Assembly (NCBI RefSeq): GCF_900637655.1
Contig: NZ_LR134384.1
Location: 2,294,001 to 2,358,000, forward strand
DNA from: Segatella oris
GTDB lineage: Bacteria; Bacteroidota; Bacteroidia; Bacteroidales; Bacteroidaceae
Reading direction: 5' to 3'
Length of the DNA: 64,000 bases
In this document: positions 28,741-38,397 of the stretch, in pieces
How the letters are laid out: every line of letters begins with the position of its first letter
Numbering within the stretch: position 1 is the stretch's first letter
Notes under the pieces: generated by a model
What the model saw: only the letters and a program-made list of their open reading frames with translations
Told to the model about the DNA's origin: nothing
The model's database searches: none
Made by a program: the position numbers and the translations under genes

Positions 28741-29580
28741 ATGAATCAAACAACCTACATCCGCTTCATCAAGAAGCAACTTTTTACACTTCTGTTTTGC
28801 CTGCTGGCCGCTACGACGGCGCAAGCACAAAACACCGTACGCAAAATACAAGTTCCGCTCGGCAACGAGGGCGCACAGCTTTTTGGCTACCTGCCCGAGA
28901 AGCCTACGGGACGCGCAGTTATCTGTTGTCCGGGCGGAGCCTACGAAAGTTTGGCCATCGACCACGAAGGTCATCAATGGTCGGCCTTCTTCAACCCACG
29001 CGGCATTGCCTTCTTTGTGCTTAAATACCGCATGCCGCGCACCAATCATATCATTCCGCTGACCGATGCCGAAGCTGCCATGCGTCTTGTGAGAGATAGT
29101 GCCGCAGCATGGCACATCAATCCCGCCGATGTCGGCATCATGGGCTTTTCGGCCGGCGGACACGTGGCCAGCACCCTCTCAACCCATGCATCGGCTGCCA
29201 CACGACCCAACTTCGCCATTTTGTTCTACCCCGTTATCACGATGAAACAACCCGGAACTCATCTCGGTTCGCGCCATCACCTTCTGGGCGATAAGCCCGA
29301 CCGTAAGTTGATAGAACGTTATTGCAACGAGCTGCAGGTACGCAGCGGCGAAACACCGACAACCATTCTTTTTCTTACCGCCGACGACGATGTGGTGCCA
29401 CCCATAGAAAACGGTGTGGCTTACTATTGCGCCATGCAACGCGCCGGTAATGCCTGCACGCTACACATTTACCCCATCGGCGGGCACGGCTTCGGCTATC
29501 TGTCCTCGTGGCGTTATCACAACAACGCTCTTTACGAACTTAACGACTGGCTTACCCGTCTACCTGCTCCCACGCGTTGA
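28741..29580 (+). CDS. Secreted alpha/beta-hydrolase, putative glycan acetylesterase
   Basis: A 279-residue protein with a signal peptide (cut after TAQAQ, about residue 30) and a single alpha/beta-hydrolase domain. The oxyanion-hole loop reads CPGGAY, the nucleophile Ser is in GFSAGGH, the acid is in TADDDVVP and the His in GGHGFGY. This pattern is that of acetylxylan-esterase-like and endo-1,4-beta-xylanase-associated esterases found in PULs, which remove O-acetyl groups so exo-enzymes can act. It shares an operon with the upstream GH3 and ends at a 12-bp stem terminator. Confidence 0.88.
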   Translation: MNQTTYIRFIKKQLFTLLFCLLAATTAQAQNTVRKIQVPLGNEGAQLFGYLPEKPTGRAVICCPGGAYESLAIDHEGHQWSAFFNPRGIAFFVLKYRMPRTNHIIPLTDAEAAMRLVRDSAAAWHINPADVGIMGFSAGGHVASTLSTHASAATRPNFAILFYPVITMKQPGTHLGSRHHLLGDKPDRKLIERYCNELQVRSGETPTTILFLTADDDVVPPIENGVAYYCAMQRAGNACTLHIYPIGGHGFGYLSSWRYHNNALYELNDWLTRLPAPTR

Positions 29581-29620
29581 AGAATATTACAGCCCGCGCA
29601 CGAGTTGGTAAGATAATAAA

Positions 29621-29655
29621 AGATGTGAGTTCTGCTGCTTGTTGAACTCACATCT
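29621..29655 (+). terminator. Terminator after the GH3-esterase operon
   Basis: Perfect 12-bp arms agatgtgagttc (29621-29632) and gaactcacatct (29644-29655), 11-base loop, followed by tttgcg. Confidence 0.75.
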
Positions 29656-29716
29656 TTTGCGTATAAGGATAAAAAGATAATTGTAGCAAACGGCTGATAA
29701 AACGACAGAGCCGTCC

Positions 29717-29772
29717 GGTCACCATTTTAGGCATTCCAACACTCCGAACGTGCAATCTGGTCACCATTTTAG
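29717..29772. repeat. Two direct copies of a 14-base motif
   Basis: ggtcaccattttag occurs at 29717-29730 and again at 29759-29772, 42 bases apart. Similar sequence (at.cc.acact) continues after each. The spacing and repetition resemble the internal repeats at some IS ends, so it may be an IS scar. I cannot assign it. Confidence 0.6.
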
Positions 29773-29825
29773 ATATCCCGACACTTGCAATGCTCAAAAT
29801 AATTTATTACAAGTGTTTCGATTAA

Positions 29826-29863
29826 AAATGTCGCCACATCCCAAAAGGATGCGGCGACATTTC
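29826..29863 (-). terminator. Terminator of the GH106 gene
   Basis: Arms at 29826-29840 and 29849-29863 form a stem of about 15 bp (one mismatch), with a short loop. On the minus strand it is followed by a run of T. It lies about 60 bases past the GH106 stop. Confidence 0.8.
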
Positions 29864-29920
29864 TGTATGCCCCTCCACCCGGCAAAAAGATTGGTGGAAA
29901 TGGGAAAAAAGCGCAACCCG

Positions 29921-32900
29921 CTAATGCTCAATCGATAGCTCTACAGGACCCAGTAAGCCCGATGGCAATAGGGGCGAATCGGCCTTATAAAAGGGGAAAC
30001 CCGTGTAGGTGTAACGCTTGGGATTATTGGGCTGGCAATCACCGATAAGCCGATTGGCCCAAAGGTTTATCACCTCTACCTCAATGCGGTTATCACCCTT
30101 CTGCAGCGCGTCGGTAATGTCGACGGTGTAAGGGGTCTTCCACAGTATGCGCTGCCGCCTGTCATTAACGATAACCTGCGCCATGCAGCCTACCTTACCC
30201 AGATTTAAAACATAGCGAGCTGCTTTGAGGGGGGAGGACGGAAGTAGGAAACGATTGCGATAAACGGCGCGGCCCGAATAGTATTTGATATCGGGGTCAG
30301 ACTGTTCGGTGTACGATTGCAGGCGAGGCATAACAAGGGTTTTCTCGGTCGGCATATTATCGCGGAAAGTTACCTGCCAATTGGTTTCGATTTGACACAC
30401 GGGTGTTATACGACGAGCGGGCAACTGCTGTTCGGCCGGTTGCGCCTTTCCCTGAAATACCACGAAAACGGCATCGTTGGGCACCATATCAAGATAAATA
30501 GTGGTTGCATCGCGACCCACACGGTAAGAAAGCTCTTCGGTCTGCCCCGTTTCGGGATGCCAGAGAAGGGGTTTCATACCTGCCGTGCGACAGGTAACGG
30601 TAAGCGAGCGCGACCGGTCGGTGCGGTTGTTGAGCCAGTAAACCTCGGCGTTGTCGGTGGTGCGATGCACATATCGCCAATGCGCAGCGGCTCCTTCGGC
30701 TCCATTGCCTTCGCTCACCACAACATCGGGAAGTATTCCGTTAGCCTTCAATACAGTGGCGGCCGAGGCATAGTTGTAAACGTTGGGGCGACCCGAATAA
30801 AACACCTCGCGCACCAGTCGGGCAAACTCAAGGCTATCTCCCGTTAACGAGGGCATCAGCTCGGGCACCTGTCCACAGATAAGAGCTCCTTCACGGGCCA
30901 ATCGGGCAAAAGTTCGCAATACGGGAAGCGACATCTTGCGGGCATTCTTATCCAGCACCAGCAGACGATACTGCATTCCGCTGGGAGCGGTGAGGCGACC
31001 ATTGCGAAAGGTGATAATCCGGGTGAGGGCGTCGGCATTGATGTAATCGAAATTGTAACCTACGGGTATATCGGGATGAACGTGAGCAAAGAGACCGGTG
31101 ATATTGTTGTCTTCACCGTAATAATACAAGATGTCGGCCACGCTACGTCCCTGTTGCATCATATAACTGCTGCGCGCCAGATAGTCGGTCCACGGCTTAG
31201 CCCATTCGGCCCACGTGTCGTGGCGGTTAAACCAAGGTCCGTACATCATCAGTCCCAATCCGGGTCGCTTGTCGTCTACCGGTTGATGAGCGCATTCCTG
31301 AATAAAGAAACGATTCACGCCGTTAGCTATTTCGAGGTCGGCAACCGGTTTCAGATTGCCCGGATAAAATACGTAAGCACCGGAGTAGAGCCCATTGGCG
31401 GTCATCGATTCGGCAGCAACAATGGGTTTTCCGTAAAGATGAGCCACAGACGCCGACTCACGAATGTCGCTTTCAGACATTGACGTAGTAGCGGCATCGG
31501 TGGGCTGATACCACATGGCAGCCATCGGAATGTCTCCTTTGCTCTTGGCTTCCATACCGTCGGCAAGGTAAAGCCGCCCGTTCTCGTGCGTTTCATAATA
31601 GGTACTCATCCCCCAAGCAGCCAATATGCTGTCTACTTGAGCATACAGGTTTTCGGTAATCAGTTCGCCAATAGTCTTCCGCCAATCCCAAAGAAAGCGT
31701 TCACTGCGGTCTGCACTATCAATAAGTTGTCCGGTAAGAACGGGCAACCACTTTACCAAACTATATCCACGCCGACGCTCAAACTCTTGTTCCATCTTCG
31801 GCGTCCACGTTTCCCAGCCCGATTCGTAGCTGTCAATAAGCATCGATCGCAAACCATTCTTTCCCAACATCTGTTTTGAAGCATCGTCGTAGGTCGAGAG
31901 ATAATAATTGAGATAATCGTGCACAGCCTGCGCATCCAGCTTGTCTACCTCCAATCCCGTAGCCTCGGGCGATGCAGGATGATTTTTCTTACCTGTCAGC
32001 GAATACCCGAACCGATAGATACGCCAATTTCCTTTGGGCACTTTCCATACCAGTCGCCCGGTCGAGTCTACTTTATCGGTGAGCACAACCACCTCATTGA
32101 ACGCAGTAGCAGACGCATCGGCAGGCGTGGGATAAAGCTCCAAATCGGGTGGTGTTGCAAAACCTGCCTTTTCTTCAGCATGGTTCACACGGTCAATGGT
32201 GTAAAGCTGAAGCTCCGCTACCTCTGTAACTTTCTTTTGGGGAACATTGTCAAAACGAATGCGAAAATACTTCGCCCGCGTGGGCGGAATGGTTATTGTT
32301 TGTTGCGAAGCACCTCCGCTGGGGATATCACACACCTTACGGAAAACGATACCGTCATCGCCAGCCTCTAAATGCTTGTTAACATCGGCAGGCGCAGAGG
32401 CCCATTCGTTACGAAACCGACCGTCTACAACACTTATTGCCCGAATGGTTTGTGGCTTACTAAAGGCATACTGTATCCACGTATAACCATTTTTTTCGTC
32501 GCGCGGAAGCTGCACGGCAGTAGTTAGGTCGCCATCGGTAAGCGTGCGTAACGAAACTTCTCCGCCCAGCGTTGTTGCAGTAGCTCCAAGTGAAACCATA
32601 GAGCGGTCTATCGGCAAACATTTCACAGCCACAACGGCAATATCTTTATAATAGGTCACCTCGTTACCACTGACAAAAGGTGCATGTACCGATGAGTTGA
32701 AATTCTGAAAATAACCCGTTGCTGTATAAGGTGGTGGCAGCATTCCACGATAGGTTATTCCCCCTTTCACATCCAGCTCTCGCCACACCAATTTCTTCAT
32801 CGCCTGTTCAGGCGTAACCCACGGGCCACCGGTAGAACTCCAACCGGGCGAACTGGCCACAGCCATCTCCATTCCCAATGAGTCGGCCAAATGAACGGCA

Positions 32901-33220
32901 TAAGAAAAGGCGTCTTTCCATTCGGGAGACATATATTCAAGTCGTTTTTCAACAATCTGCGGCGTTTCCAATCCAGCATCGAAATGATGAAATCCACCGA
33001 TGCCGATACGGTGCATCCACATCAAATCCTTATAGATGCCGTCTTTGGTAATATTTCCATTCATCCAATGCCACCAAAGATGCGGCCGTGCCACTGCCGG
33101 CGGATTGACAAACGATCGATAGAGTGACGTTTCCTGTGCCTGCGCATTCTGTGTGGCGAAGAATAGGCACACCGTTAAAAACATTTTAAGTAAATAGTTC
33201 CTAAGAAATTTTTTTGACAT
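29921..33220 (-). CDS. GH106 alpha-L-rhamnosidase
   Basis: A 1099-residue secreted enzyme of full family length. The N-terminal FVNPPAVARPHLWWHWMNGNITKDGIYKDL and GIGGFHHFDAGLETPQIV blocks, SSPGWSSTGGPW, the insert with F5/8-type features, YETHENGRLYLADGMEAKSKGDIP, AESMTANGLYSGAYVFYPGNLKP and the C-terminal galactose-binding-like domain (YVLNLGKVGCMAQVIVND) are typical of GH106. Characterised members release alpha-L-rhamnose from rhamnogalacturonan-type or rhamnosylated glycans, by inversion. It was originally downstream of a SusCD pair whose SusD tail survives at 33367-33453. It is convergent with the GH3-esterase operon. Confidence 0.92.
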   Translation of the reverse strand: MSKKFLRNYLLKMFLTVCLFFATQNAQAQETSLYRSFVNPPAVARPHLWWHWMNGNITKDGIYKDLMWMHRIGIGGFHHFDAGLETPQIVEKRLEYMSPEWKDAFSYAVHLADSLGMEMAVASSPGWSSTGGPWVTPEQAMKKLVWRELDVKGGITYRGMLPPPYTATGYFQNFNSSVHAPFVSGNEVTYYKDIAVVAVKCLPIDRSMVSLGATATTLGGEVSLRTLTDGDLTTAVQLPRDEKNGYTWIQYAFSKPQTIRAISVVDGRFRNEWASAPADVNKHLEAGDDGIVFRKVCDIPSGGASQQTITIPPTRAKYFRIRFDNVPQKKVTEVAELQLYTIDRVNHAEEKAGFATPPDLELYPTPADASATAFNEVVVLTDKVDSTGRLVWKVPKGNWRIYRFGYSLTGKKNHPASPEATGLEVDKLDAQAVHDYLNYYLSTYDDASKQMLGKNGLRSMLIDSYESGWETWTPKMEQEFERRRGYSLVKWLPVLTGQLIDSADRSERFLWDWRKTIGELITENLYAQVDSILAAWGMSTYYETHENGRLYLADGMEAKSKGDIPMAAMWYQPTDAATTSMSESDIRESASVAHLYGKPIVAAESMTANGLYSGAYVFYPGNLKPVADLEIANGVNRFFIQECAHQPVDDKRPGLGLMMYGPWFNRHDTWAEWAKPWTDYLARSSYMMQQGRSVADILYYYGEDNNITGLFAHVHPDIPVGYNFDYINADALTRIITFRNGRLTAPSGMQYRLLVLDKNARKMSLPVLRTFARLAREGALICGQVPELMPSLTGDSLEFARLVREVFYSGRPNVYNYASAATVLKANGILPDVVVSEGNGAEGAAAHWRYVHRTTDNAEVYWLNNRTDRSRSLTVTCRTAGMKPLLWHPETGQTEELSYRVGRDATTIYLDMVPNDAVFVVFQGKAQPAEQQLPARRITPVCQIETNWQVTFRDNMPTEKTLVMPRLQSYTEQSDPDIKYYSGRAVYRNRFLLPSSPLKAARYVLNLGKVGCMAQVIVNDRRQRILWKTPYTVDITDALQKGDNRIEVEVINLWANRLIGDCQPNNPKRYTYTGFPFYKADSPLLPSGLLGPVELSIEH

Positions 33221-33324
33221 TTTTATAGATTTATGAGCGTAGCAAATAATGCGTATGAGTTATTGAATTAAAGAAGAACCGACGACACGTGCCGACATTC
33301 AAGACACCTTATATATATAAGAAG

Positions 33325-33356
33325 TATCCATACGCCGGAGGTCCGACGCATGGATA
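33325..33356 (-). terminator. Stem-loop downstream of the SusD remnant
   Basis: Arms tatccatacgccgg (33325-33338) and ccgacgcatggata (33343-33356) pair fully if two G-U pairs are allowed, with a 4-base loop. On the minus strand it lies 11 bases past the SusD stop, the same position as the stem-loop after the intact susD (8775-8805). Confidence 0.65.
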
Positions 33357-33366
33357 TGCTTCATTG

Positions 33367-33453
33367 TTATTCCCATCCGGGATTTTGTTTCACTAAGGGC
33401 ATACGTATGATTTCTTTCAACTGAATGGGTAATAAGTAACTAAAGTTTCCCAC
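33367..33453 (-). pseudogene. C-terminal fragment of a second SusD
   Basis: Read on the minus strand, the last 28 codons before a TAA translate to VGNFSYLLPIQLKEIIRMPL then VKQNPGWE. This matches the conserved SusD tail (compare YYLLPIPLSEILRMPNVEQN in the intact SusD of this window). The frame breaks off at 33453, where the IS4-family element begins. So GH106 once followed a SusC-SusD pair that has been removed. Confidence 0.85.
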
Positions 33454-34890
33454 CCTAATAAATAGATAGGAAAATAACAGTTTGTCGAATTTTCTTTGTA
33501 AATTAGTAATCGCTAAAGAACTGATTTTAAAGACAAGACAACAAAACTGTTATGGAAGCAAAAATAGAGAAAATAAGCGAGTTATCCAAACTTTTGAGTG
33601 TTAAAAACCGAATGAGTGATGATTTGTTTCATCTTTTTGGCAAGTTTGGCATCGGTCACCTGTTATCTCGTCTGTCATTGGAGAAACAGGACGGAGTTTC
33701 CGCTTCGGAGCTGATCCTTTCTCTTTGCCTCTTCCGCATTGTTGGTAAGAGCATCCACAGTATATGCAAGCATAAGATATATGAGCTTTCAAATCATGGC
33801 AAGAACTGTTTCTATCGCATGATGATTCGCCCGCAGATGGATTGGAGACGCTTGATGAACCACTTTGCCCTGCGTTATATGTGCCTATTGCGTAAGTATG
33901 GCGAAGCTCCTCTATCCGACACCACGACATGTTTCATCATAGATGACACTGTGCTTGAGAAGAGTGGCGTGAGAATGGAGGGTATCAGTCGTGTTTTCGA
34001 TCATGCAAAAGGCAGATGCGTATTGGGCTACAAACTGCTACTTTGTGCCTTCTTTGACGGCAAGACAACCTTACCCTTTGACTTTTCACTGCATCAAGAA
34101 AAGGGGAAGCAAGGCGACTGCGGGCTGACAAGACAGCAACGCAGAAAGGCATATCATACCAAGAGGAATGATGGTTGCCCTGATTTTAAGCGCTTTCAAG
34201 AGTGTAAGATGTCCAAGATGGAAGTCGCCATGGACATGCTTCGCCGTGGATGGAAGATGGGGTTGCATGCGAAGTATGTGATTACCGATAGCTGGTTCAC
34301 TTGCGAGCAACTTATGGCGTGTGTCAGAAGCATAGGTAAAGGTGCAATGCACTTTGTCGGACTTGCAAAAATGGGAAAGACGAAATACGCTGTATCAGGC
34401 AGGAAGAAAAATGCTGCAGAACTCATTGCCGCCTATGAACGCGAACGAGGAAGGAGCTGTCGTAAGTATAAATGTCGATATATTCAGCTCAACGGCAACT
34501 TAGGAGATATACCAGTTAGAATCTTCCTCATCAAGTATGGTAGAAACTCCGCATGGAACGTCCTGCTCACCACGGATACTACGATGTCTTTCGTAAAAGC
34601 CTTTGAAGTGTATCAGATACGATGGAACATAGAGGTGATGAACAAGGAGACTAAGCAGTATCTCGGATTAGGAGGTTATCAAGGTTGCGACTTCAATGGT
34701 CAGATAGCCGATGCAACGCTGTGTTACCTTACATATACCGTCATGGCCTTGGAAAAGAGGTTCACAGAATATCAAACCATGGGGGAACTCTTTTCGGATA
34801 TGGAGAGCGATCTCATGGCACTCACGTTATGGAAGCGAGTGCTTGCCTGTATCGAACGCATTCTTCGTGTTTTAGGAGAAACACTTGGGT
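33454..34890 (+). mobile_element. IS4-family insertion sequence, right end deleted
   Basis: The left boundary is placed where the SusD fragment ends (around 33451-33455; tip approximately ccctaataaatagatagg). The right end is missing: at 34891 the terminal repeat of the IS3-family element begins inside the transposase gene. No target duplication can be tested because the right flank is lost. Confidence 0.8.
33552..34890 (+). pseudogene. IS4-family transposase, C-terminally truncated
   Basis: About 446 native residues are present. The DDE residues are visible: Asp in CFIIDDTVLEKSG, Asp in YVITDSWF, and the IS4 signature Y-(2)-R-(3)-E-(6)-K in YQIRWNIEVMNKETK. The frame continues to 34943, but residues after GETLGF (VRCQIKVHNCK...) are read from the IS3-family terminal repeat, so the true C terminus is lost. 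The catalytic core is complete, but with its right terminal repeat gone the element cannot move itself. Confidence 0.85.
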
Positions 34891-34930
34891 TTGTACGTTG
34901 TCAAATAAAAGTGCACAACTGCAAATATAG

Positions 34931-35929
34931 TTATTTACTCTGATATTTCATTGTTTTTGGATAGAAAATTCTTTTGTTGATTGAATTTTGCTTTATTATT
35001 TCTCTTATCTTTTTGATTTTCTCCCCTTGCCCTAAATATACGTCTCTAGGTGTAAGATTATCCAACGATTCATGAAATCTGCTCTCATTATAGTATTTCA
35101 CCCACCCATCGATAGCATTTTCCAATTCAGAGGGGCAGAAATAATGATTTAGCTTAATTACATTTTTCATTGATCTGTGATATCGTTCTATCTTTCCTTG
35201 CGTCTGCGGATGCAAGGGCTTGCCATGAATATGCTTGATATTATATACCTTACCGAGATACTCCTTGAGCGAGGAAGCAATATAGCATGGCCCATTGTCC
35301 GATAGTAAGCAAGGAGGATTCTGAAGTGTAACCCCAGCCTTTTCAACTACCTTGTCTATTGTTCTGGATACATCTTCAGAGGTCATATTCGAGCATAGCT
35401 CCCAATGGATGATATACCTGCTGTAGTCATCGATTACCCTAGAGAGATAATACCAGCCCCAACCCTTGACTTTGAAATAGGTAAAATCGGTCTGCCACAT
35501 CTCATTGGGGAATTTAGTCTTATGATGGAACTCATCGGCCGCAAGGACGAAATCATGCTCCATACGTTCCAATAGACCTCTTTCATGCAGAATACGATAA
35601 AAGCTTGATTCTGAAACGAATATCTGACTTTCTTCCAATAAAAGGACGGACAATTCCCTGGGGGTGAGCTCAGGATGCTCTAAAGAAAGTTCGACCACTA
35701 TTTGTCGAATTTTGTCGGGGATTCGGTTCCATGTCGTCTGCCTCCTATAAGGCGTTTCTCTAAGAGCATTCACTCCCCCTGTGGCATATTTCTGATACCA
35801 GTTATAAAAAGTACGCCTTGGAATACCTAAGCGTTTGAGGGCCTGAACAATACTTAACTCTGAACGCTTTACTGACAGAACTATAGTCTCTTTCTCTTCC
35901 GCACTATAACGTATATACAATTCATGCAT
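34931..35929 (-). CDS. IS3-family transposase OrfB (DDE integrase)
   Basis: A 332-residue protein with an N-terminal HTH-like region (RLGIPRRTFYNWYQKY), an HTH_21-like segment, and the rve integrase core: Asp in WQTDFTYF, Asp in LLSDNGPCY, Glu in GKIERYHRS. It lies 19 bases downstream of OrfA and is offset by +1 (or -2). A seven-A run sits at the end of OrfA, but a -1 slip there runs into a TAA after nine codons. So either the frames are linked another way or OrfB is made from its own start. Confidence 0.88.
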   Translation of the reverse strand: MHELYIRYSAEEKETIVLSVKRSELSIVQALKRLGIPRRTFYNWYQKYATGGVNALRETPYRRQTTWNRIPDKIRQIVVELSLEHPELTPRELSVLLLEESQIFVSESSFYRILHERGLLERMEHDFVLAADEFHHKTKFPNEMWQTDFTYFKVKGWGWYYLSRVIDDYSRYIIHWELCSNMTSEDVSRTIDKVVEKAGVTLQNPPCLLSDNGPCYIASSLKEYLGKVYNIKHIHGKPLHPQTQGKIERYHRSMKNVIKLNHYFCPSELENAIDGWVKYYNESRFHESLDNLTPRDVYLGQGEKIKKIREIIKQNSINKRIFYPKTMKYQSK

Positions 35930-35948
35930 AGGGCTTATTCGATGAGTT

Positions 35949-36308
35949 TCAAGCTTTTTTTACAACGTCATATCTCACTACCAAATCGGCAAGGGCTTCC
36001 TTTAAGCGAATATTTTCCTGACGAAGTTCCTTCACCTCATCACTTGTTGCTTCACGGACGATGTCACCATCAAGGCGAGCTTTACCAGCCTCAATGAATT
36101 CCTTATTCCATTTGTAATAAGTACTATCGGATATGCCATACTTACGGCAGAGCTCTGCGATGCTCTGTTCGCCACGGATTCCTTCCATCACAATCAATAC
36201 CTTTTGTTCTGAAGTGAAAATTCGTTTCGTGTTACGACGAATATCCTTTAACAAGGATTCTGATGTTCTCTGCTGAGAACCTGCTGAAAGATTCTTTTTT
36301 GTTGTCAT
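35949..36308 (-). CDS. IS3-family transposase OrfA (HTH protein)
   Basis: A 119-residue protein with a helix-turn-helix (QSIAELCRKYGISDSTYYKWNKEF) and a C-terminal leucine-rich coiled coil (DEVKELRQENIRLKEALADL), the usual OrfA layout. It binds the terminal repeats and normally forms an OrfAB fusion by frameshifting. It ends VVKKA right after a run of seven A. An upstream ATG within a poly-A-rich leader starts the frame. Confidence 0.88.
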   Translation of the reverse strand: MTTKKNLSAGSQQRTSESLLKDIRRNTKRIFTSEQKVLIVMEGIRGEQSIAELCRKYGISDSTYYKWNKEFIEAGKARLDGDIVREATSDEVKELRQENIRLKEALADLVVRYDVVKKA

Positions 36309-36401
36309 TGTGCAAATATACTTTTTTATTAATATAATTCATACTAAAACCCCAAACTTAATTGAGGTCCCAGTTGTGCACTTTTATTTGACAACGTACA
36401 A

Positions 36402-37108
36402 TCATAGACATACATCGAATACCCCTTTTCTATTTGCTGCTTGATGAACGAGTTGACCACGGCATAGGACTTTCCACTGCCCGGTGTACCCAGCACGATG
36501 GTGGCACGGAACGGGTTCACCACATTGATCCACCCATTGTTCCATTTCTTCTTGTAGTAGAAGCGGGTGGGCAGATTGACGGAATATTCATTCTCCATAT
36601 ACCGCGTTTCCTGCATAAAACTCTCGTTCTCGGTGTTGAATACATCGTCCATCAGGTTGTGCTTCAACAGCCGGCTCATCCACAATCCTGCCATCAGCAG
36701 ACAGGCATACCCCGCAGAAATCGTAACGACATAAAGCCCCACATTGATGGTAAAAGGCAACGGCAGATGGAGCAGCCATCCATTGAGAAAGAACAGCACA
36801 CCGCCCATGCCGAGTGCGACATATATCTTCCTCCATGTTATCTTCTCACCCTTCACGCCTTTCGTACCTAAACACGAAAGCCCCAAGAGCACCACGGCAA
36901 AGAGTTTTGTATAAAGCATGGAGGAGAAGAGCCCTGCCGTTCGCTGGAAGTTCATCAGGATGCGGTCTACCACGCCGATGCCGATCCCCCACGTGCGGAT
37001 GGCTCCGTAACCATACCAATACACGTGGATAACCACCAAGATAATACTCACGGCACGCAGAAAATCCATGATTTTCGCCAGTGCCCTTAAATCGTCTTCC
37101 TGTTGCAT
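36402..37108 (-). pseudogene. TraG/MobC-type coupling protein, C-terminally truncated by IS3
   Basis: About 235 native residues remain. The protein has four N-terminal membrane segments, then the start of the ATPase domain with Walker A GTPGSGKSYAV, ending at KGYSMYVYD. The remaining 15 residues to the stop at 36344 are read from the IS3 terminal repeat. In CTnDOT-type elements this protein (MobC, a VirD4 homologue of well over 600 residues) couples the relaxosome to the mating channel. The truncation removes Walker B and the rest, so it is non-functional. Confidence 0.85.
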
Positions 37109-37148
37109 AGTTATTTTCTTTGTTGATTGTTTTTTATTGTGTTGCTGC

Positions 37149-38397
37149 TTACATCGTTCGTCCCTTACCCTTACGCTTCTTGCGGCGTTTCATCTTTCGG
37201 ATAAAATCTTCCTCTTCGACGTTTACAGCCTGCCCGGAAGGATTGAAAAGTCCGAGACCGAAGGAAGGATTTTCATTGTCATCTTGCGTGACGAACTCTT
37301 TCTGTACCGTCTCTTCGGAATGAAGAACAAACGGTATCGGCTTTTCTTCGGCGTAGGGCAGCGTGAAGTGTTCTTGCAGGGCATTGGCGGAGAGGTCCTT
37401 ACCCATACGCGAGCCATTGAGCACACAACCCGTGCGATGGTCAATGAAGGTGACTCCGTAGATACGCCCCTCGTCGGTAAGGCGCAGCACCGTGTCGATA
37501 CCCTTGCCTTTGAGCAGACTAACAAATTTGTCCTTGTGATAAGTCTCTCCGAGTGCTTGGAACACTGCCCGCTTGGTGGGTTCGGTGAATTTCTTTTCGG
37601 CTATCTGTTTCTTCGATAAAGAAAAACGTTTCTCGATGGCGGCATAGCCTGCGGACTTGCCGAAGAGCGATGCCTTTGAAAGGATTGCCCACCTTGTTGC
37701 CTTTATCGTCCGTTGCCGAATAGACCAACCCGTGATACTCCCGTTCTCCGACTTTTCCCCATGTCTCTTCCACGTGGATGTTGTAGAATGAAAGTAGGGC
37801 GCGGTATTCACCCATCGTCTGAAAACGGTAACGGGTAGCGACGGAAAGAAGTACGCTTGCGATTTGTTTCTTAACATCACCTTTACCAATGTCAACCTTG
37901 TGTGCAGCCTCATGTATCTTGTCCCGTTTACGTTCGGCAGGAAGTAATTGGTATTTCTCTTCGAGCATCCGGGTGATACGCTTACTGCGATGAAAGTTGA
38001 AAGCGTTATCGAGACACTTACCATCGGTATCTACACGCATGGAAACGATGTGCAGGTGATGGCGGTCGATGTCCTCGTGTTTGACTACCATGTAAGGCTG
38101 ACTGCCGTAACCCATCTCTTCCATATATTCACGGGCGATATTTTCCATCTCGGTGTCCGTGAGTCGGTCTTCGGGATGCGGATTGAGCGAAACGTGTAAT
38201 ACGGGCTTTTCTGTCCGGATTCCTTTGGGCAAGAGTCTGTCGAAATCCTTAAAAGTTCGTGCAAGGTCGATCTTTCCCGTGCAGGCATCGAACACTCCGT
38301 TCACGGCAAGGAGTTTTCCTTCACCCGCATTTACCTTCTGCGCGTTGTAGGCAAGTACGCCGTAGAGCGAGCTGCCGATGTTTATCTTTGCGACCAT
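37149..38397 (-). pseudogene. MobB relaxase (Bacteroides MOBP-type), frameshifted
   Basis: The N-terminal 240 or so residues, from the start MVAKINIGSSLYG, hold the relaxase domain with HVSLNPHPEDRLTD and the metal-binding HEDIDRHHLHIVSMRV. The frame breaks at 37671-37676: an extra G (minus strand) in NPFK-ASLFGKSAGY shifts the reading. The C-terminal part continues in the next frame (SLFGKSAGYAAIEKRF...) to a basic tail KMKRRKKRKGKGRTM. One base change would restore it. The catalytic domain lies upstream of the lesion, so a shortened nickase is conceivable. It overlaps mobA by 16 bases. Confidence 0.85.

Larger units (their letters stand above)
34891..36401 (-). mobile_element. IS3-family insertion sequence, complete
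   Basis: The 1511-base element has terminal inverted repeats of about 30 bases: ttgtacgttgtcaaataaaa (then gtgcacaact) at 34891-34920, and its complement at 36372-36401. Its left flank is the IS4 transposase and its right flank a TraG/MobC gene, with no target duplication. The two flanks are not halves of one sequence, so a deletion joined them, possibly by recombination between two copies. A third end of this family survives at 25393-25470. Confidence 0.9.

Noticed and set aside
34880..36412. Target-site duplication around the IS3 element
   Set aside because: Flanks differ and come from unrelated genes.
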